This document shows positions 11,441-22,645 of a stretch of DNA of 64,000 nt, in pieces. The position numbers were made by a program, and so were the translations under genes. The stretch is from assembly GCA_965153355.1 (NCBI GenBank), contig OZ231128.1:34658001-34722000 (forward strand), given 5' to 3'. The notes below the pieces were generated by a model. It ran no database searches. It saw nothing but the letters and a program-made list of their open reading frames with translations, and was not told where the DNA came from. The stretch is from Flaccisagitta enflata (lineage: Eukaryota > Chaetognatha > Sagittoidea > Aphragmophora). Position 1 is the stretch's first letter. The number at the start of each line of letters is the position of its first letter.

Positions 11441-11555
11441 TTGGATCATAACATACGCATAGCCTGCAAAGCGGCTTACCCTAATACAACTTCCCTCCAA
11501 ATATGAAGCAAATCGGTCACGGCGTTCAAAAGTTAGCCCATTTTTAAAAGTGTGG

Positions 11556-11587
<32 letters not shown>

Positions 11588-11786
11588 GACAACGACGACA
11601 CCAACCCGCCTCGAATTATAGTCCGCGTCGGAATGGTATTCTGTCGCGGACAAAAAACGCTTGATTTTGATGTTTTTAATGAATGCATTCCTGACCGACC
11701 AACAGACCGACGGACACAGCCTATTATAGATATGCGAGGATGCATCTAAAAATGGGCCTGTAGCAGCATTTTGAAAATCACTGTGT

Positions 11787-11960
11787 TTTTAGTTGCGGAC
11801 ACGCAACTCTATAAGAGGCTTTGTCCGACCGTCCGTCCGTCAGTCCGTCGGTCGGTCTGTCCGTTAGTCCATCAGCACGAGTCAAAAAGTGGGTAAACGC
11901 GCGTTTCTGCCCCTGCCCATCCGTCCGCAACTGGTGGCCGTGTATCCGGCCTTGTTTATT
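11787..11960 (-). mobile_element. Family 1 copy, near full length
   Basis: It starts TTTTTAGTTGCGGACACGCAAC, has CTCTATAAGAGGCTTTGTCC and GTCCGTC repeats, then CCCCTGCCCATCCGTCCGCAAC and GGTGGCCGTGTATCCGGCCT. This is a T-type copy: all three arms carry the TTGC/GCAA variant, so pairing is preserved. Confidence 0.85.
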
Positions 11961-12482
11961 TTTGCCATAGTTATACATTTTTATGGGTCTGCCGGCTGCC
12001 CTAAGACGATGGAAACTAAAAGAGTAAGACAAAAATAAACGATAGAATGGTGATTTCGCTCGAGGTATTGAAATTTTTGAAAATGAATGATGATTGAGGC
12101 CGTGTAAATCAAGGTCTTTGAATTCAATCTCATTTAAATCGAGGACATTCTGGAATGATTAGAATTGGGGGTACAAAAAGGTGGAAAGAGGTGGGGGAAT
12201 GGTAATTGGTAAATCGCACTATAAAAGGGAGGAAGAGGAAAGGAAAGAGGAAGAGGAGGATGGAAGCGACACCTGATCACTTGGAGGCGGTAGAGGAGAG
12301 ACCTTGGAAACAATTGGTAGCGTCCGATTCAATGGATGGAGCGACTTTGGCATCTGCAACCCAATTCCCAACCATTTTCCGCTCTTTTTCTATTTTTCTT
12401 TTTTTTTTCTATCCAAATCATCATTTTTCTCATTCTTTCTCTTACTCAACCTCTAATTTTTCTTTTTCTTTTGCCTTTTCTC

Positions 12483-12665
12483 TTTTTAGTCGCGTGCTAC
12501 GCGACTCTATACCCCGCTTTGTCCGTCCGTCGGTCCGTCGGACTTTACTTTTTTTTGTTTTTTGCGGTCTTTGGCCTCACTGCTCCTGCCCAAGTGATGA
12601 AGTGACCTCAAATATGGCCCCTGCCCACCCGCACGCGAATGGGGTAGCCGTAGCGACAAAGCACC
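12483..12665 (-). mobile_element. Family 1 copy (GTGC type)
   Basis: It starts TTTTTAGTCGCGTGCTACGC and ends around CACCCGCACGCGAATGGGG. The first arm CGCGTGC pairs with the distal arm GCACGCG, where other copies have CGCGGAC and GTCCGCG. The middle contains TTTTTTGCGGTCTTTGGCC, shared with the copy at 21.5 kb. Confidence 0.75.
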
Positions 12666-12959
12666 TCTATAACTAGCTGTGTTCGTTGGTTGGTTGGTTG
12701 GTCGGTCGGTTGGTCGAGTAGCGCATTCGTTTGACAATCCACATGGCACACGACAATCCACACCTTATTGGCCTTGTTCTTTGTCATCTTTCTTTTTCTT
12801 TTTTTTTTTTTTCCTCTTCTTTCTTTTTGTGAATTGCGTTAAGCAATTCACTATAACTCCACAAAATGTTTTTCTGTTTTTTTTTTTTGTTTTTTGTTTT
12901 TTTTTTTTTTCCTTTTTTTTCCTTCTACTCTTCACTCTCTTTGAAAGTAGGGTTTTGTT

Positions 12960-13389
12960 TTTCGCTGTCTTTCCCTTGTCCTTCCCTTGTCCTTCCCTTG
13001 TCTATTCCTATAAGAACATGGCTTTTGTTTTTCTGTCCTTCCCTTTTCTTTCCCTATAAGAATATGGTTAATGTTTTTCAGTTCTTCACTTGGCTTTCCT
13101 TATATGAATATGGGTAATGTTTTTCTGTTCTTCCCATGTCTTTCCCTACATCAATATGGCTCTTGTTTTTCTCTTCTTCCCTCGTTTTTCCCTATACAAA
13201 TATAGGTAATGTTTTTCAGTTCTTCCCTAGTCTTTCCCTGAATGAATAAGGGTAATGATTTTCAGTTCTTCCCTTGTTTTTCCCTACATCAATATGGCTT
13301 TTGTTTCTCTGTTCCTCCCTTGTCTTTCCCTATATGAATATGGGTAATGTTTTTCAGTTATTACCTTGTCTTTCCCCATATATATATAG
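12960..13389. repeat. 46-bp satellite, left block
   Basis: Monomers of the type CTTTCCCTATATGAATATGG alternating with CTTTCCCTACATCAATATGG. The last monomer is cut at CCCCATATATATATAG and resumes at 17563 after the 4.17-kb insertion. The block begins with shorter CCTTCCCTTGT units. Confidence 0.9.
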
Positions 13390-14282
13390 TACGCCGATTC
13401 AAGAACACTTTTTTTCATTCCACAGTAGCTACAATGGGCTAAAAATGTTGAATTTCATGAATATAATGTGCCCTCAAAATTTCAGGATGATAACTAACCA
13501 AAACCAAAAAGCATATGGACCTTGGAGTATTTAAAAAGCGGTATAAGGCGTTTTTTTCATATCTATGCATTATCTCGATAAAGACCCGCGAGAAACCTGT
13601 GTAGCAGCATGAAATTTGACATGGGCTTACTATCTATAAATCATTACGACTCGGTTGTGCTTTTGGGGCAGATATATTGTACATTTAGGTCTCAAAAACG
13701 GATTTTTTCATCACTTTTTCCACAAACAGCAAAAAACAAAACAAAACAAACAAAAAAATAACAACAACAATAACAACAACTTAGCTGCAGTCTTTATCTT
13801 TATCAATGCCGACTGTGACTGAACAAGACAAATACCATGGCGACCATGACGCGCTTTTGAAACAACGATACCAGTCCTAATGAATTTACGATACCAGTCC
13901 TAATGAATTTACGTTTATGCTAATGTTGACAATGATAGCCAAGATATCAAGGCATTCCAAACTAACATTACATCAGCGTAACCAATGTTTAATTTCGTGG
14001 AAAAAAATCAAAGGCGGGGGGGGGGGAGAAATCAAAAGCGACTCAAGAATATACTTCAACATACTTCAATAGACTTCAACTAACTTGATTCCTCGTTTTT
14101 GGGAAAAATGCGAAAAAAATAAAAAAAGTTTTAAAAAACTATAGCTCCAAAACTATCGATCGCACAGAATTCTGTTTGGCGTTATCTGTAAGAGAAGATT
14201 TAGCTCTTTCTTAGCTATTAATTTCATGTGTAGTCCCATTTGGCCCGAAAAACTGACCAACTTTCCCAAACGCTTCATGAGA

Positions 14283-15080
14283 AATAGTCGCAAAAGCGTT
14301 AGATGGTCAGCGGTACCCGTTGCCTCCATGTGAGTTTATGTGGATGTGTGGTGGTAAGAAGGGCAGCGGCCCCAAAGGGGCCGGTGACCTATGCTTAGCA
14401 AGTTTGGAGCTTCAAGGCTGGGATTTGAATCTGAAGGCTGGGATTTGAATCTGAAGGCTGGGATTTGAGCCTGAAGGCTGGGATTTGAGCCTTAAGACTA
14501 GGATTTGAGTCTCAAGGTTGGAATTTGAGTCTTGAGGCTGACATCTAAACCTTGAGGCTGACATTTGAACCTTGAGGCTGGGATTTGAGCCTTTTGGCTG
14601 GAATAAGAGCCTTGAGGCTGGGATTAGAGGCATGAGGCTGGGATTTGAGCCTTGAGGCTGGGATTTGAGCCTTGAGGCTGAGATTTGAGCTTCCAGGCTG
14701 GGATTTGATCATCCAAGCTGGGATTCAAGCGTCCAGGCTTGGATTTGAGCCTCCTGGCTAGGATTTGAGCTAAGAGACTGGGATTTGAGCCTCAAGGCTG
14801 ACATTTAGTCTCGAGGCTGGAATTTGCCCCTCAAGGCTGGGATTTGAGCCTCAGGGCTGGGATTTGAGCCTGGAGGCTGGAATTTGAGCCTCAAGGCTAG
14901 GATTTTTGAGCCTCGAGGCTGGGATTTGAGCATCAAGGCTGGGATTTGAGCCTAGAGGCTGGGATTTGAGCTTCGAGGCAGAGATCTAGGCTTCATAGGG
15001 GGTGGATGGACGGAGAAGGAGAAGGAGAAATTTCTCCTGTGTGAAAGCATAGGTCATCGGCCCCTTCGGGGCTGCTGCCC
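14283..15080 (-). mobile_element. Family 2 copy C
   Basis: In reverse orientation it begins AATAGTCGCAAAAGCGTTAG and ATGGTCAGCGGTACCCGTTG, then GGGCAGCGGCCCC, a ~600-bp array of GGATTTGAGCCTTGAGGCT-like units, and ends GCATAGGTCATCGGCCCCTT and GCTGCTGCCC. The array units are much more diverged than in copy A. Confidence 0.8.
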
Positions 15081-15110
15081 AAAAGGGAAATCAAAAAACT
15101 CTGCAGGACT

Positions 15111-15686
15111 CAGCGGCCCTGAAGGGGTTGATGACCTATGCTTTCACACATATGGGGGATTTTCTCCTTCTCCTTCGCCTCCTTCTTTGTCCCCCCCCTC
15201 AAATCCCAGTCTCGAGGCCCAAATCCCAGCCTTGAGGCCCACATCCCAGTCTCGAGGCCCAGGTCCCAGCCTTGAGGCCCAAATCCTAGCCTCAAGGCCC
15301 AAAACCTAGCCTGGAGGCCAAAGTCCCAGCCTCAAGGCCCAAACCTCATCCTCGAGGTCCAGACCCCAGCCAAGAGGCCCATATCCCAGCCTTGAGGCCC
15401 ATATCCCAGCCTTGAGGCCCAGATCTCAGCCTCCAGGCTAGGTTTTGGGCCTTGAGGCTAGGAATTGGGCCTCAAGGCTGGGACCTGGGCCTCAAGACTG
15501 GGATTTTGGTCTCAAGGCTGGGATATGGGCCTCGAGACTGGGATTTGAGGGGGGGGACGGAGGAGGAGAAGGAGGAGGAGAAAATCCCCCACATGTGGCC
15601 GCTGCCCTGCTCCCCCTTCAACTTCAAGCACAACCTAATCAGCAGGGCACAGGTACCACTGACTATCTAACGCTTTTGCGACTATT
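15111..15686 (+). mobile_element. Family 2 copy D
   Basis: It starts CAGCGGCCCTGAAGGGG, has CCTATGCTTTCACACATATG, an array in which the repeat orientation flips about halfway (CCCAAATCCCAGCC units before ~15440, GGGATTTGGGCCT-like units after), then GGCCGCTGCCCTGC and the right end TAACGCTTTTGCGACTATT. The internally inverted array makes this copy a larger foldback. Confidence 0.8.
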
Positions 15687-15812
15687 GCTTTTTCGGTGTT
15701 TTTGAGCTTTTTGAGCATACAGCTCCTGCCCAGATGCCCGAGTGACCTTCTCCAGAACTGCTCCTGCTCACCCGCACGCGACTAGGGTAGCCGAGTATCC
15801 GGCCTTGTTTCC
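15687..15812 (-). mobile_element. Family 1 fragment next to family 2
   Basis: GCTTTTTCGGTGTTTTTGAG, CTCCTGCCCAGATG, CACCCGCACGCGACTAGGG and GAGTATCCGGCCTTGTT. It mirrors the arrangement at 63174-63298 and shows family 2 inserted into the same internal position of family 1. Confidence 0.7.
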
Positions 15813-16460
15813 AAACATAAGAACTCAAAGAATGGGAAACTGACGAAGTTCCAGCGCCTTTGCCGATTTGCGGTAAACTGCCATGTCACAAACGCGGTAG
15901 CCTAACACTGCATCCAGCTTGTCACTAGTTACCAAGCACAAACAACAACGACAGTACCTGTACAAAACCGTGATGGAGCAAAGAAGAGTAAGGTCAGAAC
16001 TGCGTCAAGCTATATTACAACCCACCATGGTTAAATCGTCGCCTTCACATGACCGTTCCCATTTGAAAAGATTAAAATTGTTAGTTATTTGTTTGAAATA
16101 AGAAGAGAACTTCAATGATGTGTGTAAATGAGAGTATAATGATAAAACTCGCGACACAGTATGTTTGAAGACTTATACACATAGATTGTCTTACATGTTT
16201 CACATTAAAGCTCGTCAGAGACAAATCTGGGCAACAAAGTAGAAAATTTAGATAAATCACCAAATAATTGAATATTTGCGCATAAAAATCAATCATTTTT
16301 GGATAAATTAGAGATAAAAAAGCGTCCATCCAATTTTCACTTGGAAGAGAGAAGAAATGACCAAATATTGGGAAAATCTGGGCACAACTGACACTTTTTG
16401 AAATGATATTCTGTTTATCACAGTAGGTGGCGCACTAAGCGCAGAAAGATGCAGTTTTGT
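15813..16460. other. Unassigned interior of the 4.17-kb element
   Basis: No recognisable gene. A frame at 15919-16101 (+) and one at 16081-16329 (-) show no known motif. If the element was once autonomous, this and the flanking segments may be decayed coding sequence. Confidence 0.35.
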
Positions 16461-17312
16461 TCACAGCTTCAAGACATTGAGTCTGGGTCTGTAACGTTGA
16501 ATGAAAAGCGTTTCATATGAAAGGATAGTTTGACTATCCCTACTGCAATCATGAGTTTTTAAAAAAGGCGTTATGACAAATTGTCAATTGCCACATTTGG
16601 AAATGTGCTCATGCACGCCTTGAGTAAATTTTTTGCTCTGAATTGCAGTATGGTAATCTGTGCAGCGATCCCGCAATTCCCGTTCCGTCTTTCCTATGTA
16701 ATTCTCGCCACACCCTTGGCATGTGAGTGCATACAGTAAATTCCGAGAGTCACATGTGAAGTGGTAACGCAATTCGAACGGTTCATTTCAGTTTTTGAAC
16801 TGAAACGTTGTGCACTCCTGGACATGATCACAACACTTGCACGGTTGACCTCGTGTTATGGTACGATTGGTGTCCTTTTTAGGGGGCAAAACACTACCCT
16901 TTGTCTGTTGAGTGCTCGTGTCGAAACGAGGTTTAAAGAGAAGCGATTTGAGATTGCGTGTTTGGCGTCGAGCAGCAACAATCTTTTTGTCCCTCATCAC
17001 CGTTGACATTCTTTGACTTGGTGTCAAAATTGTGAGACTGTCCCTCACCACATTTAGAACGTCTGGATTAGAACAGTTATGGGTATGGACAAATGGAATG
17101 TCGTTGTTTGGATGCTTGATTTCAGCATGTGAATTAGAATTCAAGATTGAAATTCGATTCAGATTCCTTGCACGATTTATACCCGATTCAATGACACCAA
17201 TTGGGTATTTTTTCGCAATAAGATAACCTTTCAGTTCGTTCCATCGGAATTCTCGCCTGTCTGGTTCCGAGACTATGACGCAAATTCGTTCTTTTGTTTT
17301 TAAGAAACGAAT
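16461..17312 (-). pseudogene. Penelope-like retroelement C-terminus with GIY-YIG domain
   Basis: One reading frame stays open from 17312 to 16464 except for two in-frame TGA codons (16788-16790 and 16584-16586). It ends at a third TGA (16461-16463). In order it shows NELKGYLIAKKYP (a helix before the linker), IPFVHTHNCSNPDVLN, KIVAARRQTRNLKSLLF, a Cys cluster KCCDHVQEC, then HFTCDSRNLLYALTCQGCG with ENYIGKTERELRDR, and finally FIQRYRPRLN. This order is that of the GIY-YIG endonuclease part of animal Penelope-like elements. The reverse transcriptase that should precede it (at higher coordinates) is missing: only ~100 bp separate it from the right TIR. Both stops are consistent with decay from CGA or TGG. 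Confidence 0.85.
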
Positions 17313-17562
17313 TCATGCATTCACTCATTAATTGATTTGATCTTCAAACCAAGATTGCAACGAGTAACAGTAATAGAATGACCATGAAAAGTGACTTTAC
17401 CGCATTTGCATTTTTTTAAGAGAATTTCAAATCCAATATGCTTTTTGGTTTCGTTCGTTTAGGACGCTGAAATTTTCAGGGGGTGTTATTATAACAAGAA
17501 TCAACAAATTTAGCCCATTGTCGCTATTGAAATCAAAAATTGGGTGTTCCTGAATCGGCGTA

Positions 17563-19945
17563 ATATATAGGGGTAATGTTTTTCAACTCTTTCCTTGTCT
17601 TTCCCTAGATAAACATATAATATATGATTTGGCAACATGGCTTTTGTTTCTCTGTCCTTCCCTTGTCTTTCCCTATATGAATATGGGTAATGTTTTTCAT
17701 TTCTTCTCTTGTCTTTCCCTACATCAATATGGCTTTTGTTTCTCTCTTCCTCCCTTGTCTTTCCCTATACAAATATGGGTAATGTTTTTCAGTTCTTCCC
17801 TTGTCTTTCTCTACATCAATATGGTTTTTGTTTTTCTGTTCCTCCCTTGTCTTTCCCTATATAAATATGGGTAATGTTTTCCAGTTCTTCCCTTGTCTTT
17901 CCCTACATCAATATGGCTTTTGTTTCTCTGTTCCTCCCTTGTCTTTCCCTATATATATAGGGGTAATGTTTTTCAACTCGTTCCTTGTCTTTCCCTTTAT
18001 AGATATGGGTAATGTTTTTCAGTTCTTCTCTTGTCTTTCCCTACATCAATATGGCTTTTGTTTCTCTGTTCCTCCCTTGTCTTTCCCTTTATAAACATGG
18101 GTAATGTTTTCCAGTTCTTCCCTTGTCTTTCCCTACATCAATATGGCTTTTGTTTCTCTCTTCCTCCTTCAACTTTCCCTTTACAAATATGGGTAATGTT
18201 TTTCAGTTCTTCCCTTATCTTTCCCTACATCAATATGGCTTTTGTTTCTCTGTTCCTCCCTTGTCTTTCCCTATATAAATATGGGTAATGTTTTCCAGTT
18301 CTTCCCTTGTCTTTCCCCACATCAATATGGCTTTTGTTTCTCTCTTCCTCCTTCAACTTTCCCTTTACAAATATGGGTAATGTTTTTCAGTTCTTCCCTT
18401 ATCTTTCCCTACATCAATATGGCTTTTGTTTCTCTGTTCCTCCCTTGTCTTTCCCTGTTTGAATATGGGTAATGTTTTTCAGTTCTTCCCTTATCCTCCC
18501 CTACATCAAGATGGTTTTTTTTTCTTCTGTTCCTCCCTTGTCTTTCCCTATATATATATAGGGTATGTTTCAACTCTTTCCTTGTCTTTCCCTAGATATG
18601 GGTAATGTTTTTCAGTTCTTCTCTTGTCTTTCCCTACATCAATATGGCTTTTGTTTCTCTGTTCCTCCCTTGTCTTTCCCTATACAAATATGGGTAATGT
18701 TTTCCAGTTCTTCCCTTGTTTTTCCCTACATCAATATGGCTTTTGTTTCTCTGTTCCTCCCTTGTCTTTCCCTATATATATAGGGGTAATGTTTTTCAAC
18801 TCTTTCCTCGTCTTTCCCTATATAGATATGGGTAATGTGTTTCAGTTCTTCTCTTGTCTTTCCCTACATCAATATGGCTTTTGTTTCTCTGTTCCTCCCC
18901 CGTCTTTCCCTATACAAATATGGGTAATGTTTTTCAGTTCTCTTCTTGTCTTTCCCTACATCAATATGGCTTTTGTTTCTCTGTTCCTCCCTTGTCTTTC
19001 CCTATATAAATATGGGTGATGTTTTCTAGTTCTTCCCTTTTCTCCCTACATCAATATGGCTTTTATTTCTCTGTTCCTCCCTTGTCTTTCCCTATATGAA
19101 TATGGGTGATGTTTTCTAGTTCTTCCCTTGTCTTTCCCTACATCCATATGGCTTTTGTTTCTCTGTTCCTCCCTTGTCTTTCCCTATATAAATATGGGTG
19201 ATGTTTTCCAGTTCTTCCCTTGTCTTTCCCTACATCAATATGGCTTTTGTTTTTCTGTTCCTCCCTTGTCTTTCCCTATATATATAGGGGTAATGTTTTT
19301 CAACTCTTTCCTTGTCTTTCCCTATATAGATATGGGTAATGTTTTTCAGTTCTTCTCTTGTCTTTCCCTACATCAATATGGCGTTTGTTTCTCTGTTCCT
19401 CCCTTGTCTTTCCCTATACAAATATGGGTAATGTTTTCCAGTTCTTCCCTTGTTTTTCCCTACATCAATATGGCTTTTGTTTCTCTGTTCCTCCCTTGTC
19501 TTTCCCTATATATATAGGGGTAATGTTTTTCAACTCTTTCCTTGTCTTTCCCTATATAGATATGGGTAATGTGTTTCAGTTCTTCTCTTGTCTTTCCCTA
19601 CATCAATATGGCTTTTGTTTCTCTGTTCCTCCCCCGTCTTTCCCTATACATATATGGGTAATGTTTTTCAGTTCTCTTCTTGTCTTTCCCTATATCAATA
19701 TGGCTTTTGTTTCTCTGTTCTTCCCTTGTCTTTCCCTTTATAAACACAGGTAATGTTTTCCAGTTCTTCCCTTGTCTTTCTCTACATCAATATGGCTTTT
19801 GTATCTGTCTTCCTCCCTCGTCTTTCCCTATACAAATATGGGTAATGTTTTTCAGTTTCCCTTGTCTTTCCTACATTAATATGGCTTTTGTTTCTCTGTT
19901 CCTCCCTTGTCTTTTCCTATATTTATAGGGGTAATGTTATCACTT
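17563..19945. repeat. 46-bp satellite, main block (~2.4 kb)
   Basis: About 50 monomers of 46 bp, mostly alternating two types: A with TATGGGTAATGTTTTTCAG and B with TATGGCTTTTGTTTCTCTG. A third type, with TATATATAGGGGTAATG and CAACTCTTTCC, recurs at intervals (near 18545, 18770, 19275, 19510), giving a higher-order pattern. Long open frames occur because three monomers make 138 nt without a stop. The array stops ~130 bp before a kinesin exon. Confidence 0.95.
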
Positions 19946-20072
19946 CTCTTTATATCTTAAAATATAATTTAAGTATTTCCACTGGACATGTTGTCAATTG
20001 CACCTGCAATTCACATGTTTGGCGACAGCCACTGGTTTTATCTTTAATTCTTTTTCTACAATTTGATTTCAG

Positions 20073-20171
20073 GTCTCGGCTAACATCGAATCACGAGAGC
20101 AGAGAACTGATTTCCCCTCAATGAAAAAAGAAATCAGAAAATTGAACAGAAAAATCGCTGAATTTGAGATG
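20073..20171 (+). CDS. Kinesin neck / coiled-coil exon
   Basis: This 99-nt, phase-0 exon encodes 33 residues starting VSANIESREQRTDF and ending MKKEIRKLNRKIAEFEM. After the neck linker, kinesin-4/KIF21 proteins have a short polar link and then a coiled coil of the form ALRxEIxRLQxELxEY. The segment here has the same spacing and heptad pattern (I, L, I, F). The acceptor is TTTGATTTCAG and the donor GTAAGA. It follows the exon at 9322 in frame. The coiled coil would dimerise the motor. The next exon was not identified with confidence. Confidence 0.8.
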
Positions 20172-20982
20172 GTAAGATTTGCTTATGTATATATTCATTC
20201 AATTAAGATATATATGTATATATATTCATTCAATTGAGACTTTTTCTAAAATCGCAGTGACACAGTTCGCATCGTTGCGCGATTAGGCTTGTTTTCATCG
20301 AAGGTACCTTGAACCATCTACCAAAGCTATGTAAAATGTAAAATGTTTTTAAGCGCAACCTCGCACATCTGTCTTTCTGATGGGCACACATAACTCAAAA
20401 CCACCGAGATTAACACTGCAACGTGCCGGTCATTTTGGCTTGATAACCTGGCTTGGTTGGTTTGGACATGGCGAGAGGAAGAAAGAAAGGAAAGCTCGCT
20501 CACGCCCATGGCCAGTTTGGCCACAACAATAAGTCCTTAAAGAAAAAAATCATAGAGATGGCCATTTAGATTTTCGATTATGTTCTCTGCCAAGTGAAGC
20601 CCTAATATTAGGACTTGCTGAGGTATTTGATTCTTTTGAAAGGAACTTAATGTCTGACAAGAACCAAAAATAGTATAGTTTTCATGTTTCAGTCATAAGG
20701 GGCTCACGAGAACAACACGTAACAACGGGTTTTTTAATTAAACTTACCAGCAGGATTAAAAACGTACATATGTATGGCAACAGCCTTCAATCCTCAACAA
20801 CATAACTGCACCTACCAAACTATAAACAACGAAGGAGTATGGAATACAACGCTGGTAGTGATAACTGCAGCGCGGACTGCGGTGAAATGCGATGGTGTGA
20901 GGGTGAAAAAAAGGACATGGTGACGTCAAAGAGATACGAGTCTCCTTGCTTTGTTTGTTTATGCCATTTTTTATCATTTAGA

Positions 20983-20985
<3 letters not shown>
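20172..20985. other. Presumed kinesin intron; no feature
   Basis: AT-rich sequence after the GTAAGA donor. A short direct repeat of TATATATTCATTCAATT occurs at about 20190 and 20220. No further exon recognised. Confidence 0.4.
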
Positions 20986-21430
<445 letters not shown>

Positions 21431-21532
21431 TGTGTTTCCAAACGTGCTCGAAAATAATTTTGAGGTGGAAAACTGCGCAAGAGGGAAATGAAGAAGAAGA
21501 AAAAAGCTAATGTATGGTAGCCAAAGTCGCCA

Positions 21533-21716
21533 TTTTTTGTCGCGTGCTACGCGACTGTACACTCTGCTTTGTCGGTCCGTCCCTCACTACATTTTGTGCT
21601 TTGCGGTTTTTGGCCTCACTGCTCCTGCCCAAATGCTTACCTAAGTGACCTCAAATATAGCAGTATAGCACCTGCCCACCCGCACGCGACTGGGTAGCCG
21701 TGTATCCGGCCTTATT
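21533..21716 (-). mobile_element. Family 1 copy (GTGC type)
   Basis: It starts TTTTTGTCGCGTGCTACGCG, contains GTCGGTCCGTCCCTC, TTTGCGGTTTTTGGCC, CACCCGCACGCGACTGGG and ends GTGTATCCGGCCTTATT. Arms CGCGTGC and GCACGCG pair exactly. Confidence 0.85.
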
Positions 21717-21892
21717 TTCTCTCAATTTCATATTGCTATAATCGTCTTTTCGAATCCCCAACTTGATCCAAAAACTTGATCCAAAACTTGATCGACATCA
21801 GAATGACGGCAACATTGCCATTGGAATCATCAATATCACCATCACCCAAACATCATCAATATTACCGTCCTATTTACCAGGGTCTTCTTCTT

Positions 21893-22102
21893 CATCTTCT
21901 TTTTTGCTTCTTCTTCTTCTTCTTCTTCTTCTTCTTCTTCTTCTTCTTCTTCTTCTTCTTCTTCTTCTTCTTCTTCTTCTTCTTCTTCTTCTCCATCTTC
22001 TTCTTCTTCTTCTTCTTCTCCTTCCTCTTCTTCTTCTCCTTCTTCTTCTACTTCCTCCTCTTTTTCTTCTTCATCTTCTTCTTCTTCTTCTTCTTCTTCT
22101 TC
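21893..22102. repeat. (CTT)n microsatellite
   Basis: CTT units with CTC, CAT and CTA interruptions increasing toward the right end. Poly-Leu, poly-Phe and poly-Glu frames are artefacts. Confidence 0.95.
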
Positions 22103-22197
22103 CAATTAGCGCCCGAGGGCTGTCAAGATTCATAGATGACATAGATATTTTGGTTCCCTAGCATGTTTGGTAGAAATAAAAGGGTCAGAAATTAGTC

Positions 22198-22346
22198 AAC
22201 AAGGCCGGATACACTGCCATCAGTTGCGGACGGGTGGGCAGGGGCAAAAATGCGCGTTTTACCACTTTTCGACTCGATGGTTACGGACCAACGGACGGAC
22301 AGACGGACAAAGCCTCTAATAGAGTTGCGTGTCCGCAACTAAAAAG
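22198..22346 (+). mobile_element. Family 1 copy, near full length (T type)
   Basis: ACAAGGCCGGATACACTGCC, arm AGTTGCGGAC, GGTGGGCAGGGGC, AATGCGCGTTTTACCAC, GGACGGAC repeats, AAAGCCTCTAATAGAG, then the terminal hairpin GTTGCGTGTCCGCAACTAAA. Confidence 0.9.
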
Positions 22347-22439
22347 TGAAAAAGAGTGAATGAAAACTGTTTAAACTTGAAATGCCTGTACATAGTTACT
22401 GAGGTATTAAAAGATGACAGAGAAAAAGAGGAAGAACAA

Positions 22440-22645
22440 ATAACGCGGGATTGCAATACGCGGAGGGGTGGGCATGCGCATACCCATCCCCCACCCACAC
22501 GGAGGGGTGGGCAGGCGCATACCCATCCCCCACCCAAACGGCCTCTCAAATGCACAATTTCAAACATTTCAATTGGAGCGTGACGGAACAACGGTCGGAC
22601 GGACGGACAAAGCCTCTTATAGAGTCGCTGGTCCGCGACTGAAAA
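22440..22645 (+). mobile_element. Family 1 copy with an internal 46-bp duplication
   Basis: It contains ACGCGGAGGGGTGGGCATGC and then CACGGAGGGGTGGGCAGGCG, i.e. the GGAGGGGTGGGC to CATCCCCCACCC block twice in tandem. The 3' end is CTCTTATAGAGTCGCTGGTC plus CGCGACTGAAAAG, with the hairpin conserved. Confidence 0.8.

Larger units (their letters stand above)
13390..17562. mobile_element. 4.17-kb element with long TIRs and an 8-bp TSD
   Basis: The ends read TACGCCGATTCAAGAACAC and, on the other strand from 17562, TACGCCGATTCAGGAACAC. Similarity continues inward for ~160 bp (CAATGGGCTAAA, AAAATTTCAG, ACCAAAAAGCATAT). ATATATAG occurs immediately before the left end and immediately after the right end. 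Removing one copy together with the element restores a normal 46-bp satellite monomer (as near 18540 and 18770). So this is an insertion with an 8-bp duplication. The interior holds two family 2 copies, a family 1 fragment and a Penelope-like fragment. No transposase was recognised. The 8-bp TSD would fit hAT, P or Merlin types, but the ends do not identify one. Confidence 0.85.
9323..20072 (+). other. Kinesin intron (10.75 kb)
   Basis: It extends from GTAAGG to TTTGATTTCAG. The flanking exons are both phase 0 and join to ...RIKNM-VSANIE..., the expected neck-linker to coiled-coil transition. Nearly all of the intron is repeats: GA tract, TA-flanked MITE, 13-bp satellite, family 1 copies, 46-bp satellite and the 4.17-kb inverted-repeat element. 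The stretch 10160-10840 and the region around 12000-12400 show no recognisable feature beyond short uninformative frames. Confidence 0.75.

Noticed and set aside
12206-12400. Possible exon with EATPDHLEAVEERPWKQLVA
   Set aside because: The stretch looks protein-like, but no acceptor with a pyrimidine tract precedes it, it would interrupt the kinesin between neck linker and coiled coil, and the frame degrades into a poly-Phe tract.
16461-17312. Genetic code with TGA reassigned
   Set aside because: The same frame also ends at a TGA where family members normally stop, and the other stops are single-site changes compatible with decay; kinesin exons give no information on TGA use.
17629-19928. 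Series of 70-131 codon frames with MSFPTSIWLLFLCSSLVFP motifs, resembling membrane proteins
   Set aside because: They follow the 46-bp satellite exactly (46 codons per three monomers) and occur in overlapping frames; no independent start or codon bias.
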